Position numbers and translations under genes: made by a program. A stretch of 64,000 nucleotides of DNA from the NCBI RefSeq assembly GCF_001522545.3, contig NC_031795.1, positions 6,192,172-6,256,171 of the forward strand. Direction: 5' to 3'. A model generated the notes under the pieces. That model made no database searches. It saw only the letters and a list, made by a program, of their open reading frames with translations, and had not been told where the DNA came from. Positions 43,125 to 54,834 of this stretch are shown one piece after another (the stretch's first letter is position 1; each line of letters opens with the position of its first letter). Source of the DNA: Parus major (Eukaryota > Chordata > Aves > Passeriformes > Paridae).

Positions 43125-44239
43125 GCAGCCTGAGCTGCCTCCCCAGCGAGGAGGGGCTGAGCACACAGAGCTCCTGGTCCCCACCGCCCCTCTCACCTGC
43201 CCAGGACAGTCCTGAAGGACAAGGTCACCCTGCTGAGCCCCAGAACTGGGATGAGAAATCAAAGTGAGCCGAGCAACAGCTCCTGACTCTCTGGGAGCTG
43301 GGCCAGCACTGCTGGGACGGTTCCTCGTGCCTGGAGCCCCTGGCTGGGTGCTGCTCCTGGCAGGGAGCTGGAGGAAGGGAGGGGACCGTGCCCTGCCCAG
43401 CCCCTGCCGTGTCACCAGGGCTCAGCATCACTGCTGCTCTCCAGCCCCTGCCCCTCGCAAAAACACAATTTCTGTACTGCTGGCACATGAAAGAAATAGG
43501 AGTTTTCTTGCTGCAAGCCATAGAAAGCAGGCTTCATTCAGTTCCTGAATAATTTAGAATACAAGCCTTTGATTAATTTCATGAGAAAAAGGAAACAAAG
43601 TTAGCTATAACTATAGGCCATTCAAAGTATGGATTGCCAGAAAAATGTGCAAAGCACTGTCATGAGAGGATTAATTACACAGATTAAATATTTTATAAGT
43701 TAAATAATGTGTATTTTTTAGAGACAAAATGGAATGTCATTTTTTCCCCCAAGACAGGGAAAGTAACTGTATTCACTTCCATTTAGCCCACAGAGCAACA
43801 CAGACTCCAATGACAGAGGAGGATGGATCAGGGCTGTAATTCCCAGCTGGCACCAAAATCTATATTCTGAGCAGCATTTTATCTTCTCCCTGAGAGCCAG
43901 CTCTGAGCTTTCAAGTCTCTGTCACTTGTGAGCTTCTTCTGGGGGCAGAAGAAAAGGGTCCTGGCAATTGTTATTCTCTCTATTATAGTCTTCCAAATCT
44001 GGAAGGAAAATGGAGTGTGTCGAGTGATTTTAATTATTGTGTTATTGTCCTGGAGGATAATGGCAAAGCCTTTCAAATTGTCTTCCTCTTTCCTTTACAG
44101 AAAAGAAGACCTGAAGGCAATTTCTGCCTCTGAGCTGTGCAGGAGGCTGAATCCCTCTGCAGGGGACTTTGCTCCATGGCACGCAGGGCACGTCCAGCCG
44201 CCCTCCCAGGGGAGCCCCTGCCAGAGAAATGGATGCAGG
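43125..44239. other. Unique noncoding sequence
   Basis: No gene seen. 43540-43745 is AT-rich with ATTAATT and AATTAC motifs. Confidence 0.5.
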
Positions 44240-44296
44240 GGAGGTTTTCCAGCCATCACACAGGTTTGGCCTATTATTCCATGATTCTATGATCCC
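44240..44296 (+). mobile_element. Possible CR1 LINE tail remnant
   Basis: AGGTTTTCCAGCCATCACAC, then TTCCATGATTCTATGATCCC. The ending looks like the CR1 terminal octamers; the rest is too decayed to be sure. Confidence 0.45.
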
Positions 44297-44823
44297 ATCC
44301 AAACAGGAGCATCAATCTTTGTGTTGGCTTTTATTGCTTGACCCAAGTCCAGAACATCTGACAGCTATTACATTTTCTTCCTATTGAAATTGTTTTATTT
44401 CCTAAAAGTTAAAAATTAACAGACCCCCCCATGTGTAATCTTCTCCACTGGGAGCTGATGTGCACCTTTAGAAAAGCGTGGAGGAAATCACCCTGGTGAA
44501 GCAGAGGAGGGACAGAGCTCAGGAATGAGCCAGAGCCAGCACTGCTGACACTCCTCACCCAAATCCACAGCAATTAAATTCTCTGCTTTGCATTGAGCAA
44601 GGAGAGCTGCTGAGGAATGGTGATGCAGTCAGAGATACTCCTGTGAGCCTTTCATCTTTAAGTGCTCCTTCTGAATTTTGAGAACTGAATTATGCTGATG
44701 CTCTCTAAGTACTGAAACAGAAGGTGGATCTGAGCTCCATGTGAGGGAGTAGCACAAAGATTGATTTGTTTTCAGGGTGATGCCCTGGGACTTCTGATGA
44801 TGTGACTCGGAATGTAGCTTGGT
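44297..44823. other. Unique noncoding sequence
   Basis: Nothing recognisable. Confidence 0.5.
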
Positions 44824-45048
44824 TTAGAGGTTTAGATTGGATATTAGGGAAATTTCTTCCCTCAAAGGGTGGTCAGGTGCTGGAACAGGCTGCCCAGGGA
44901 GTGGTGGGGTCACCATCCCTGGAAGTGTTCCAAAGGAGTGTGGATGTGGCCCTTGGGAACAGGGGTTATGGGGAATGCAAACACTGCTGGGGGAAAGGTT
45001 GGACTCAGAGATCTCTTCCAACCTTGATCATTCCAGGATTCTGTTACT
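44824..45048 (+). mobile_element. CR1 LINE 3' region, well preserved
   Basis: GGTTTAGATTGGATATTAGG, GAAATTTCTTCC, GGTCAGGTGCTGGAACAGGC, TGCCCAGGGAGTGGTGGGGT, CACCATCCCTGGAAGTGTTC, GTGTGGATGTGGCCCTTGG, AGGTTGGACTCAGAGATCTC, TTCCAACCTTGATCATTCCA, GGATTCTGTT. All the usual CR1 3' UTR blocks are present in order, making this one of the most complete CR1 3' ends in the window. Confidence 0.96.
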
Positions 45049-48027
45049 GGGCAGATTCAGGGAGCACAATTAGTGGGAGGTCTTGTCAGATAGAAATAAG
45101 TCCCTGCTCTTATCTGCATTTTGAATCAGTGATTTTCCTGTCCTGCCACTGCCTGTTCTGTCCCTGGGGGAGGCTCTTCCCACCCTGGGCTCTGGCACCT
45201 TGTGCCAGCTCCTGCTCGATCCCTGTAGCCTCCCCCAGCACCTTCCTGCACTCCAAATCCCACTGCAGCCCTCGTTTTATCCCCTGCTCACCTTTCCCTG
45301 GTGATCCCCCTCCTCTCCCAGCGCAGCCATCCGAGCGCTCCGGCTGCTCCAGAACATCTCTGGCACTAAAGCTGTGTGTGGGAAGAGAGAGCTGAGATGG
45401 AGCAGAGCATCCTCCAGCCCTCCCCTGTCTGGCTGTTATTCATCCCTGGCATGAGCCAAACCCTGCTGCTGTTTGCTCCAGGACCCCGGCCAGGGAGGCA
45501 GGGAAGGGTCACCCCGAGCTGTGCACGGCTCCTCCTGCAGCCATTGCTCCTCCTTGTCCCATTTGTGCCACCCTTGCCTCGAGAAACGGGAGTTTAGAGG
45601 CAATTTGCCTTGGAAAATTACAATTATGTTATTGATTGGGTGAAAAGGAACTGTTTTATTAAAGCTTAGAATCCTGCGTGTTTCTTTTCCTTACAAATAT
45701 CCCATTACATGCTCAGAGACCACCCACACGCTTTGCTGCTTTTACATTTGCCCAGCAATCTCTCATGCCAGTTGACTTTTCATTTCCAAATCCCTTTCTG
45801 CATTAAACACAGACCCACACACTCTGACCCATTTTGCTTTGAAATAAATCATAAGTCCGTGCCAGAAATGACTCGGGATGTTCTTCGGAATTTGTAAACA
45901 GCACTAAAGTCTTGTGGGAAATGTTACAAAGTGTTGCTCTGAATTTATTAAGTAGTTTCTCATCTTAAATGTCTGTATTCCTGCCTGACAATGTTTCTAC
46001 CTGTAATGGCATTTGATAGGTGGGTGGATTTGGGGGCTCCTGGAAAATCCCACAGATCCAGAATGGGGAAGGAGCTTTGAGGCTGTGCAGGCTGATTTAA
46101 TAAAAGGAAAAATAATCAATTTTGCAGCTTACTATTAACATTTCACTTGATAAAAGAGAGGAAAAAATGCAATTTCTCTGGCCATGGTCAGGATTTTCTA
46201 GGTCTTGCCTACTCAGAGGATAGCCCTGGCTCAGAAGTTAAAGAAAATCCCAAAGGAAACCCCAAAACCCCTCCTGGTTCCCCATAAGGGCATGGGGCAT
46301 AGAGCCACCTTCCCCTGCAAGGGGGCAGCTGGTGCCTGGGTTTAGCAGCTGGAAAAGCTGCCCCACAGCTGGTTCTGTAGCCCAGGAGCTCCAGCAGCCA
46401 CATTTTCCTCTTATTTCCCCTCTCCTTCATTCCCCAGAAGTTTCCTTTCTCCGAGCCGTGTGTCTCGCTCAGGGCCATGGGCGCTGGTCCCCAGGAGCCA
46501 GGCAGCACCATAAATCACATTAACATGGTGTTTTTAACCCAAAGGGCAGGGGGTGACCCAGCCTGTGCTCCTGTGCTCAGCTGCAGGCTCGGCTCAGCTC
46601 AGGGGGGTCACACCATGCTGACCCACCACTGATGTGGGTGAAGCACCTCCTCTACCTCTCCAGGCTGGGGCCAAAGGGGATGTAAATTCGGGAGGAGATT
46701 TCCTCCTAATCCATGAAACCTCTCCTCAGGCTCTGCAGGGCAGCAATCCTTCCTTTGGGCCATTTCCCAGTGTCACAAAGCGAGCTGCGGGTGGCAGAGG
46801 ACAGCGAGCCACCCGTGAGGACGTGGCTGGGTGGGTTTCAGCACTTCTCCCCTGATCTCTGGGCCTGGAGTGCTGTTTTCCCAGGACATCAGCTGGAATC
46901 CAGCCACAGCTATCATCAGCAGCACAACCAGAGAGGATTTTGTGGCCACACCAGGCGGTTTCCATCCAGCTCCCTGCTCTAATTCGAGGGCTGCCTTGCA
47001 CCAGCTGCTTAGAGGGTGTAAGAAATACCAGGCAGGCAATTCCAGCATCAAAAAGATGTATTGCCAGTTGAAGCATGTTGGACATAAAAGCAGAACAGCT
47101 TTTAATTAAATTTTTTTCCATCAGCCATGGAGGGCCTAAACAAGGAACAGGAGTGTTTTACAGGAGTAAAAACTCTCGGTACTTGACTGCAGCAAGAGCA
47201 AAGCAGCTTTGAAATCAAGAGGAGGAAATGCTGATGGAGAGCAGGCTGTGCCTGGGGAGAAGAGTGTAGAATGGCACCTGTTCCACGTGGCTTTTTGTCA
47301 GGATTTCCCTGAAACATCTGCAGAAACCTTTCCCTGAGCCTTGTGGCCATCAGATTTTCCACACAGTGTCACGGAGGGATGCAGAAAGGGCCGGCAGACC
47401 AGCCCCACTCTCACTTCATTTTCATCTGCCCTACATTTGTGCAAACACCAGAAGGGATGGCTCAGGCCACAGGAGATCTCTGAGGAGTTTTGTGCCGTGC
47501 CAGCTCCTTGGCTGGAGCGTGGACAGAGTTGGGGCTGGCAGGAATCTCCCACCAGCGGGGGATTCATGGGCCAGGGCTCCAGAGCACCCCAGGGAATTGC
47601 TGTGGTGGGATCTGCAGTGCTGGACACCGAGATCATCACGGCAAAGGTCTGAGTGGAGCTCTGCTCCTGCTCCTGGCTGCTCTCCCTCTGCCCAGGGAAG
47701 GCTTTCCCTGGCTGTCACCTTTCCAGGACAGGCAGATGGGTCCAGACCCATTTTCCCTCCTGCCCCTCACAAATCTGACCCTTTCTGACCGTGCTTGTTC
47801 TGAACAGTGTTTAGGGGAAAACATCCTGTGGGAGCTCGCTATTCCGGGGGCACTTTGCAAGTACAGCAGGTTCCTTCAGGAGCATGTTAAGTGTAAATAT
47901 ATAATGTGGCTGCTCGGAACGATCCTCCAGAGAAAACCTGCATAAATGCATATTGTACAGAGCGTGGGAATGATAAAGGAGGTGTTAAATATTGCCCTGA
48001 GGGCTTCCAAGCTGGCTGCGAGGAACC
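45049..48027. other. Unique noncoding sequence
   Basis: No gene or repeat family seen. 45600-46200 is AT-rich. Open frames in 46700-47950 have no recognisable domain. Confidence 0.5.
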
Positions 48028-48339
48028 NNNNNNNNNNNNNNNNNNNNNNNNNNNNNNNNNNNNNNNNNNNNNNNNNNNNNNNNNNNNNNNNNNNNNNNNN
48101 NNNNNNNNNNNNNNNNNNNNNNNNNNNNNNNNNNNNNNNNNNNNNNNNNNNNNNNNNNNNNNNNNNNNNNNNNNNNNNNNNNNNNNNNNNNNNNNNNNNN
48201 NNNNNNNNNNNNNNNNNNNNNNNNNNNNNNNNNNNNNNNNNNNNNNNNNNNNNNNNNNNNNNNNNNNNNNNNNNNNNNNNNNNNNNNNNNNNNNNNNNNN
48301 NNNNNNNNNNNNNNNNNNNNNNNNNNNNNNNNNNNNNNN
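48028..48339. other. Assembly gap, 312 N
   Basis: Run of N. The right flank begins with a G/A-rich tract. Confidence 0.99.
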
Positions 48340-48372
48340 CAGGAAGGGAGGGAGGGGAGGGAGCCGGGGGTG
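48340..48372 (+). repeat. G-rich tract at gap edge, potential G-quadruplex
   Basis: AAGGGAGGGAGGGGAGGGAG gives four G-tracts with one-base loops, followed by GGGGG. Confidence 0.85.
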
Positions 48373-48733
48373 ACCGGGGCAGAGTGTCGGGTTAAACCCG
48401 GCTCTCTGTCCGCACACTTTGCTGTTAGCACCGCATTGCAGCAGCACCAGAGGCTCTGAAATCAAGGAGGGCTCTAAAGCTGAGCCCCGGCAGGGCAGGA
48501 TGCTCCCAGCCCGGGCTGGGCTCGTTCTCTGCCCGGGGAGGCTCGGGGGAGCCGGGTTTGCCCTGTGCCCGCTCGGGGAATGCGGCAGGGACGGGATCCA
48601 GGTTTCCATCCTCCCTGGGCTGTGCCGAGCCAGCAGGAGCCGCTCCCGGGCTCAGGACAGGGCACACAAGGGACAGAACTCAGATGGTTCGGCTGCGGCT
48701 GTGCCAGCGAGAACAGCCCGGGATGGCCTCACC
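48361..48733. promoter_or_regulatory. CpG-island-like patch
   Basis: Hand count gives about 23 CpG in 48361-48720, with GC near 60%. By estimate the observed/expected ratio is around 0.65, within the usual CpG-island definition. The patch includes GTGACCGGGG, GTCGGGTTAAACCCGG (a perfect 12-bp inverted repeat, CGGGTTAACCCG-like but with AAA) and several CCCGGG. No exon, TATA box or start is recognisable. It may be an orphan CpG island, the 5' end of an unseen transcript, or spill-over from the array that follows. Confidence 0.35.
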
Positions 48734-48836
48734 CCGCATCTCGCATCCCGCATCCCTCATCCCTCATCCCACATCCCTCATCCTTCCTCATCCCTCATCC
48801 CTCCTCATCCCGCATCCCGCATCCCTCATCCCTCAT
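48734..48836. repeat. 7-bp minisatellite (CCCTCAT)n, left of single N
   Basis: Units CCCTCAT, CCCGCAT, CCCACAT and 5-6-bp short forms. The order of variants is repeated after the N at 48837. Confidence 0.96.
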
Positions 48837-48837
48837 N
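48837..48837. other. Single-N assembly junction
   Basis: The string of variants before the N (CCGCATCCCGCATCCCTCAT, CCCTCATCCCACAT, and so on) begins again directly after it. This suggests overlapping contig ends joined without merging. Confidence 0.9.
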
Positions 48838-49060
48838 CGCATCCCGCATCCCTCATCCCTCATCCCACATCCCTCATCCTTCCTCATCCCTCATCCCTCC
48901 TCATCCCGCATCCCGCATCCCTCATCCCTCATCCCACATCCCTCATCCTTCCTCATCCCTCATCCCTCATCCCTCCTCATCCCGCATCCCTCATCCCTCA
49001 CCCCTCATCCCGCATTCCCCATCCCTCATCCCTCATCCCTCACCCCTCATCCCTCATCCC
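48838..49060. repeat. 7-bp minisatellite (CCCTCAT)n, right of single N
   Basis: Continues the array with at least two further repeats of the same multi-unit string (about 85-90 bp), then decays through CCCATTC-like forms into unique sequence. Confidence 0.96.
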
Positions 49061-51419
49061 GGATCCCCCGTCCCTCCCCTGCCCTTCGCTCCCGGCTGGG
49101 TGGATCAAGGGGAGCCTGGGGCATCAGCCGGGCTGTGCCCCCTGCACTGAGCAGCAAAGCTCTGCTGCCCGGGGATCCTCCCAGGCACCAAACTCAGTGT
49201 TTGAGCAGGAAAGAAACCAAAGCAGAGGAGCCTCTCTGCTCTCTTGGACACGATGACAATGGCTCTGCTGGCTCCTGTCGTGGGGATGGACTTCCCAACC
49301 ACAAACAGCATTTCTGGGCCGGCTGTGGGCACACGGAGACAGATCGGGAGTGCATTAAATAAACGAGCTCATCCTCGAGGTGTGTGATTCCCAGCTGATC
49401 AGCTACTGCAGGGCCAGGCACTGAGCTGGGCTTTACTTGTGATCTCCCCCGTGGCCCAACATCCTGCAATGGATCAAACCCAAGCATTTTCCCCAGCACA
49501 GCGTGGGGGCTGTGCCAGCCCCAGGTGTCCCCTCCCTGCCACAACAGTGGCAGTGACAGCCTGGGGAGGAGCAGGAGGAGATGGTTTTGCTGGGAGCAGG
49601 TCCCAGTCCTGATGGATGAGTCTGTTCACTTCCCACAACTCCTCACCCCATACTGGCTTTGCTCATATGGAGTTTTCTTCTCTGTTAGGGCATCAATTAA
49701 TGCTGTAAGTCAGCATTCACCCAGCCCAAATCGCTCTACATTGAGCAGAATATTTAAACAAATAGAAATGAGAAGGGTTTCAAGTTTCTGGGTCTGTGCA
49801 GAGAAATCCATTTCCTTCTGACACTGCCAGCTGGGCAGCTCTCCTGCCTTCCTTGAGCCGCCGGCCCAGGGAATTCTTGCACTCAAATTAATTGACATTC
49901 TGTCTCTTAGTTTTCTGTCTGCTCCCAAGATAAGCTTAATAATGCCAGAGCTGCCTGACACGGAGTTCATTCTCAAATCTTTTTGGTTTGTATCAATTTA
50001 TCTCCTCTTGGCAAAGCCAGCTGGTGGTTCTGAGAGCCAGGATAAAACTGCCAGTGTCCCTTCCTCGTGTCCCCTCAGGCTCTGCTCCTGCCAAGCAGCC
50101 AAAGCCCCAGGGCTGACTCCGAGGGCGCTGCCAGGGGCAGCAGCTCTGTGCCACCCCCTCTCTGGCACCTTCACTTTTGCATGGCAGCAAAGCAGCTTCC
50201 AAATATTCTCCAAAAATGTGAAAATGTCCACCTTGCCCAGGTGTCCTTCTCCCTGTTATTGCCAAGAGCATTAATTGGAAAGCTCCTCTTGCTCCCTCCA
50301 TCCTGCAGGTGATGATGTCTGGGGTCAAAGGCTGAATGCAGAAAGCAAAACAGGATAAACACAGCTGCCTCCTGACAACTGCTGTGCCACTCTGGGATGC
50401 TGATATTAAACTCATATTAAATTCAAACCAGCTCAGCAGTGTGCCTGCTGCAGCCATAACTCCTGATATTTATGTTGTGGCAGTAAAGCAGAGGACACAG
50501 TCAGGAGCTCCAGGGCTTCAGGAACTGGATCTGTAAGGAAAATACTCTGCCTCATTATAAAGCAGTGGATGTTGAGTCCAAAATTAGGTTTCACATGTCC
50601 AGTGTTGCTGCTGAATAATTTTATCCTTGGAAAATCAGTTTTTCTCTTCCACCTCACATTGCCCCCCAGTATTTTAATGATAATTTATGTGTAGTTCTAA
50701 CAATGGAGCAGAAACCAGAAGAAAGCACGGACCTGGGGATCTGTGTTGGGGGTGACAGGGTTTGATGAAGCCCACTTTGGCCTCTGCCAGGAATGCTGGG
50801 CTTTGTGCCCTTGCTGGCAGCTGTGGGTCACTGCCCCAGCACCCCTTTGCCCTGGGGCAATGTCCAGAAAATCGTGTTCTTGGAAAAGCCAGGTCCCAGC
50901 CCAGCTCCTGGGATCTCTGATGCAAAGGCAGCACAGACCCAGGGCCACATCCAAGCCCAGCAGCAAAGTGAGGCACAGGAGAGCCCTGCTCTCTGGGAAG
51001 CTCTGGTGTTTGAAGAAAATCAATTGCAGGAAAGGAGGGGATGGCTCTCGGTTGTCTCATCCCTCTCAGCTCCTAACGCAGAATGATGGAAGGGGAGGCA
51101 GCTCCTGCATCCTGAGCACAAACTCTGCAGCTCCCAGGCAGGAGATTTCTCATTCCCTAAGAAAGCCAATTTGTACTTTGGGCAAAGAACTACAGAGAGC
51201 AGGGAGGAAAGAGAGGAGAGGGCCTGGGGCTGCCATGGCACAGACTGTTTGAACAAGCTCCTTGTGACAGTGATGATCAATCCCAATTTTAACTTCCCAG
51301 TTTCTAAATAAAGTGTTACCAAGGATTTTGATTACAATTAGAAGTTATTACTATGCATGATTTTAAAAGGGGGAACTGAGGCACGTGAGTGGGAGTCTTT
51401 AGCTGCAAAGTCCACTTGG
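49061..51419. other. Unique noncoding sequence
   Basis: No gene or repeat family seen. Confidence 0.5.
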
Positions 51420-51516
51420 GGACAAGGCTTAAAGGTGGAGTGGGAAGTGTGGGGTTAATGGTAGGACTCAATGATCTTTAAAGTCTTTTCTAACCTAAAA
51501 CATTCTCTAAATCATC
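51420..51516 (+). mobile_element. Short CR1 LINE 3' fragment
   Basis: GGGGTTAATGGTAGGACTCA, ATGATCTTTAAAGTCTTTTC, TAACCTAAAACATTCTCTAA. This is the final 'ggttggactcgatgatctt..ttttccaacct' part of a CR1, moderately diverged. Confidence 0.85.
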
Positions 51517-52067
51517 TGATCATTATGATGGGACAAGGAATGGCTTTAAACTGAAAGAAAATATTAATGGGGCTCATCTCCTTTCTCTTATTTCTGAACT
51601 TGTTACATTTTTATAGTTGGGCTACTTGGATGTATTTCTATTTTTCTTAACCAGATCTCAGTTGATCTCAGCATTTTTTACCCAAAGCCAAAGCAGTTGT
51701 TGTAGCTGGTGCTGTCCCAGCAGAGACACCAGCAGGATAAAAGGGGCTGCTCACAACAAAACCCAGTGCATGGAAAAGGGAGGGGAAATTCCAAAGCACC
51801 AACCCCCCTGTGCTGATGAAACTTGTTTTCCTATTTGCTTCTCTTGTGTTTTACCAAGGGAAATTTATGAGATGTCAGAGTTTGTTAATGTTGTTGATGC
51901 TGGAGAAGCAACAAGCACCCTGGGCTGAAAGGCTCCAAAAAAATAAAAAGAACCAAGAGAAGTTGGTGGTTGCCCAAGGCCAAACTCATTAGCTCCAATC
52001 CCTCCTCTGCTGGGGCTGGGGATGCTGACAGGATCCAGGGATGCAGGGGAGAGCAGGGGACAGGACT
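51517..52067. other. Unique noncoding sequence
   Basis: Nothing recognisable. Confidence 0.5.
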
Positions 52068-52213
52068 GGTACCCCAGAGCTCAGGACAGTGACACCCAGG
52101 TACCCCAAATCACAGGACAGTGACACCCAGGTACCCCAGAGCTCAGGACAGTGACACCCAGGTACCCCAAATCACAGGACAGTGACACCCAGGTACCCCA
52201 GGGCTCAGGACAG
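52068..52213. repeat. Dimeric 31-bp minisatellite, left of gap
   Basis: Unit of 31 bp: AGGACAGTGACACCCAGGT followed by ACCCCA plus either GAGCTC or AATCAC. The two endings alternate strictly, giving a 62-bp higher-order unit. The last visible copy has GGGCTC. It is cut by the gap. Confidence 0.96.
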
Positions 52214-52308
52214 NNNNNNNNNNNNNNNNNNNNNNNNNNNNNNNNNNNNNNNNNNNNNNNNNNNNNNNNNNNNNNNNNNNNNNNNNNNNNNNNNNNNNNN
52301 NNNNNNNN
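52214..52308. other. Assembly gap, 95 N
   Basis: Run of N following the dimeric array. The right flank (GACTGGCCCTC) is not clearly repeat. Confidence 0.99.
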
Positions 52309-54194
52309 GACTGGCCCTCTCCTGTGGGTGAGAAATGTTTAACACAGAGTGTGCTCTGTAACTCCCCAGCTCACATCAGGAGGGGAAGGTTTTCCTCAGA
52401 GCTGATGAGAAGTATTGATCTGAGGATAATTAAAGGGCTCACATTAAAGAATTCCAGCCTGCATAATTAAAAGCCTTGCTCTAAGAAAGTCCAGCCTGCA
52501 GTGATGAGAATAAGCCAGGCTGCTTGGAGGAAAGCTGTGGGAGCAGCACCCATGAGACACGAGATGTCAAATTACTCCTTGCCATTAAATTACCTGATTA
52601 ATTTAACCACTGTTTTGTGTGTGGTTGAGCCCCATTTCTATGGATGCATTCATTATTCACCAAGACTGACCTGAATATTTTAAGTTTTTGTCCTGTGTGT
52701 TCCTTGGTGCTGCTGGGCTCTCCAAGCTGCCGTGAGCAGCCCAGGTCCCTGCAGAAACCCAGAGCACAGGAACAGAAATGTTCCCTCCAGGCTGGAGATG
52801 TCTGCAGGACCTGACCAGCTCTCCTCTGCAGGGGTGCCAGGGCTGTACCTGAATTGTGTGTAATTAATTCCACTGTGGGCTACTTACAGGCAAATGAAAA
52901 ACCAAACAAAGAGGGGCTTGCAAGAGAATGAATTTTCTTTTCAGTGGCTTTTGGTTCTGTTGGTGTGCTATGGCAGATTGTGTTAGACACAGGATGATGG
53001 TCTGCAGAGGACAGGTATTCTCATATATTCATTGTTCATTATGGCCACAGCCCTTGAAAATACAAAGTTATGGGTTTGGGGTACAGGCTTCATTCCAATC
53101 ACTTATTTTTAAATGAAACTTGAAATATTGCAGCCAGAAAAGTCTTTTGCATGAAGTATACAAAGTTTCTGTTCTATTTATTTAGCTGGGACTACCCAAA
53201 ACATCATCATTCTTTATCTGCATATATTTGTCTGTGTTTTGAGGGGGAAAATGTGAATAAAGCTAATTGTTGCTGTGCTTCATTAAAGCACATTTCCAGC
53301 TCTGGTTATTTATCAAGAGAGCTTTTCCCTGTATAAATGACTGCATCTCCATGCTGCAGGTTCCTGGGGAGCCAGGGCAGAGCTGGATCAGCCCAGCCCT
53401 GGATGTGGCACCACTGGCAGGTCCCAGGGCTGGGTCTGGGGAAGCTGCTGTGCCTGCAGCAGGGAACATGAGCCTCATGTTCACTTTCTGGGGGCAGAAA
53501 AGTGGATTTCTGTAGTGATGGCTGCAGGAAACCCATGGCAAAGGTGCTGGGGATTTTACACGTTCTGGAAGCTTTTCTCACAGTGGTTCCATCACCCTGC
53601 TGTGGACACAGGCAAGGATTCACCCCACCAAGACAAGGATTTGCCACCACACATCCTCTGCTGTCCGGGGATCCAGCATTGATTCCTATTGGAAACAGTC
53701 CCCCAAACCCATCCTCTCCCTCCAGGGAGAGTGTTGACATTTACATTCTTTGCACCTCTGCCTTTGAACAAAAATATTTTGTACATTTCTCTGGATAAAA
53801 GAGGCTCACAGGGTTATTTTGGGAACAGTTTTGCAAGCTGGTCTCAAATTCAGCAGCGCACTAAAGGGCTGTGAGCCATGACTTTGCCTGGAGCCTGAAT
53901 TAAATACATTTCTAGTTCCCAAATCCAAGACAAGCACATGTCCTGGTGTCACTCAGAGGTGACAGGATGCATTTCCAAGGGTGGTGGGTGCAGCTGCCCA
54001 GCACCACCAGGAGAGAAGGGCAGTGCTCATGTCATTAACTCCTCAGCAATTATTTACTGGGATATTTTAATATCCTTTCCATGGAATTTTGTCCTCTGTT
54101 TTCACTGGAGCAGCTCAGTGCTGCAGAGCTGGGGCTGTTTAAGGTGGGACTGGGCTGTGGGACCTGGAGTCCCTTTAGGCACTGGAAGGGACTC
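52309..54194. other. Unique noncoding sequence
   Basis: No gene or repeat family seen. 52900-53290 is AT-rich. Confidence 0.5.
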
Positions 54195-54248
54195 TGAGGT
54201 CTCCCTTCTCTTCTCCAGACTGAAGTGCAGGTTCAGGCAGTTCAGAGC
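54195..54248 (-). mobile_element. Possible CR1 internal remnant, reversed
   Basis: TCTCCCTTCTCTTCTCCAGA followed by CTGAAGTGCAGGTTCAGGC is like the reversed CR1 block 'cttctcttctccaggctgaac'. Short and uncertain. Confidence 0.35.
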
Positions 54249-54300
54249 CGCTCTGTCTGTCAGTCTGTCTGTCAGTCTGTCAGTCTGTCTGTCTGTCAGT
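54249..54300. repeat. (CTGT/CAGT)n tetranucleotide tract
   Basis: About 13 tetramers, a mix of CTGT and CAGT (TCTGTCTGTCAGTCTG pattern). Confidence 0.93.
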
Positions 54301-54594
54301 GCAGGCCCAGCTGCCAGGACAGCTCCTGCTGCTTTCCTCTCCTTGCTGGGTGTCTCCATCCTGCATCTGATTCTTGTCTGGGGGAGAGTTTTGTTCTCTC
54401 GGGTCACCGAAGTCAGCAACACAAATCTGATTTTTCTGGCTTCCCACTTTGTTTAGACACTCCTTGAGTAAATGCTTCCCATCAGGAGGCTCCCTCAAAT
54501 CTGTCACTGAAAGATTTATTATTATCAGTGCTTGGCTGGGGTGCAGCAGCCTGGCAGGGCTCGGTGACTCCTGGCAAAACCTTCCACTGGCCCA
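54301..54594. other. Unique spacer
   Basis: Nothing recognisable. Confidence 0.45.
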
Positions 54595-54722
54595 GGGACC
54601 CCTCCCACCATCCCAGGCTGCTCCAGCCCCATCCAGCCTGGCCCTGGGCACTGCCAGGGACCGGGGGCTGCTCTGGGCACCTGGGCCAGGTCCTGCCCAC
54701 CCTCCCAGGGGAGATCTCTAAC
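54595..54722 (-). mobile_element. CR1 LINE 3' region, reversed
   Basis: Read on +: CCTCCCACCATCCCAGGCTG, CTCCAGCCCCATCCAGCCTG, GCCCTGGGCACTGCCAGGGA, GGCCAGGTCCTGCCCACCCT, CAGGGGAGATCTCTAAC. These are reverse complements of CR1 3' UTR blocks. The terminal octamers are not present. Confidence 0.92.
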
Positions 54723-54834
54723 CCTCATCCTCTTTTGTTCCCAAAAGCTCCCCCAGCAGAAATGTCAGGAGAACATGCAGGCTCCTGCAGCAGACACGTG
54801 TTCCCGCAGGAGCTGTACGTTCTGTTCACCTCCG

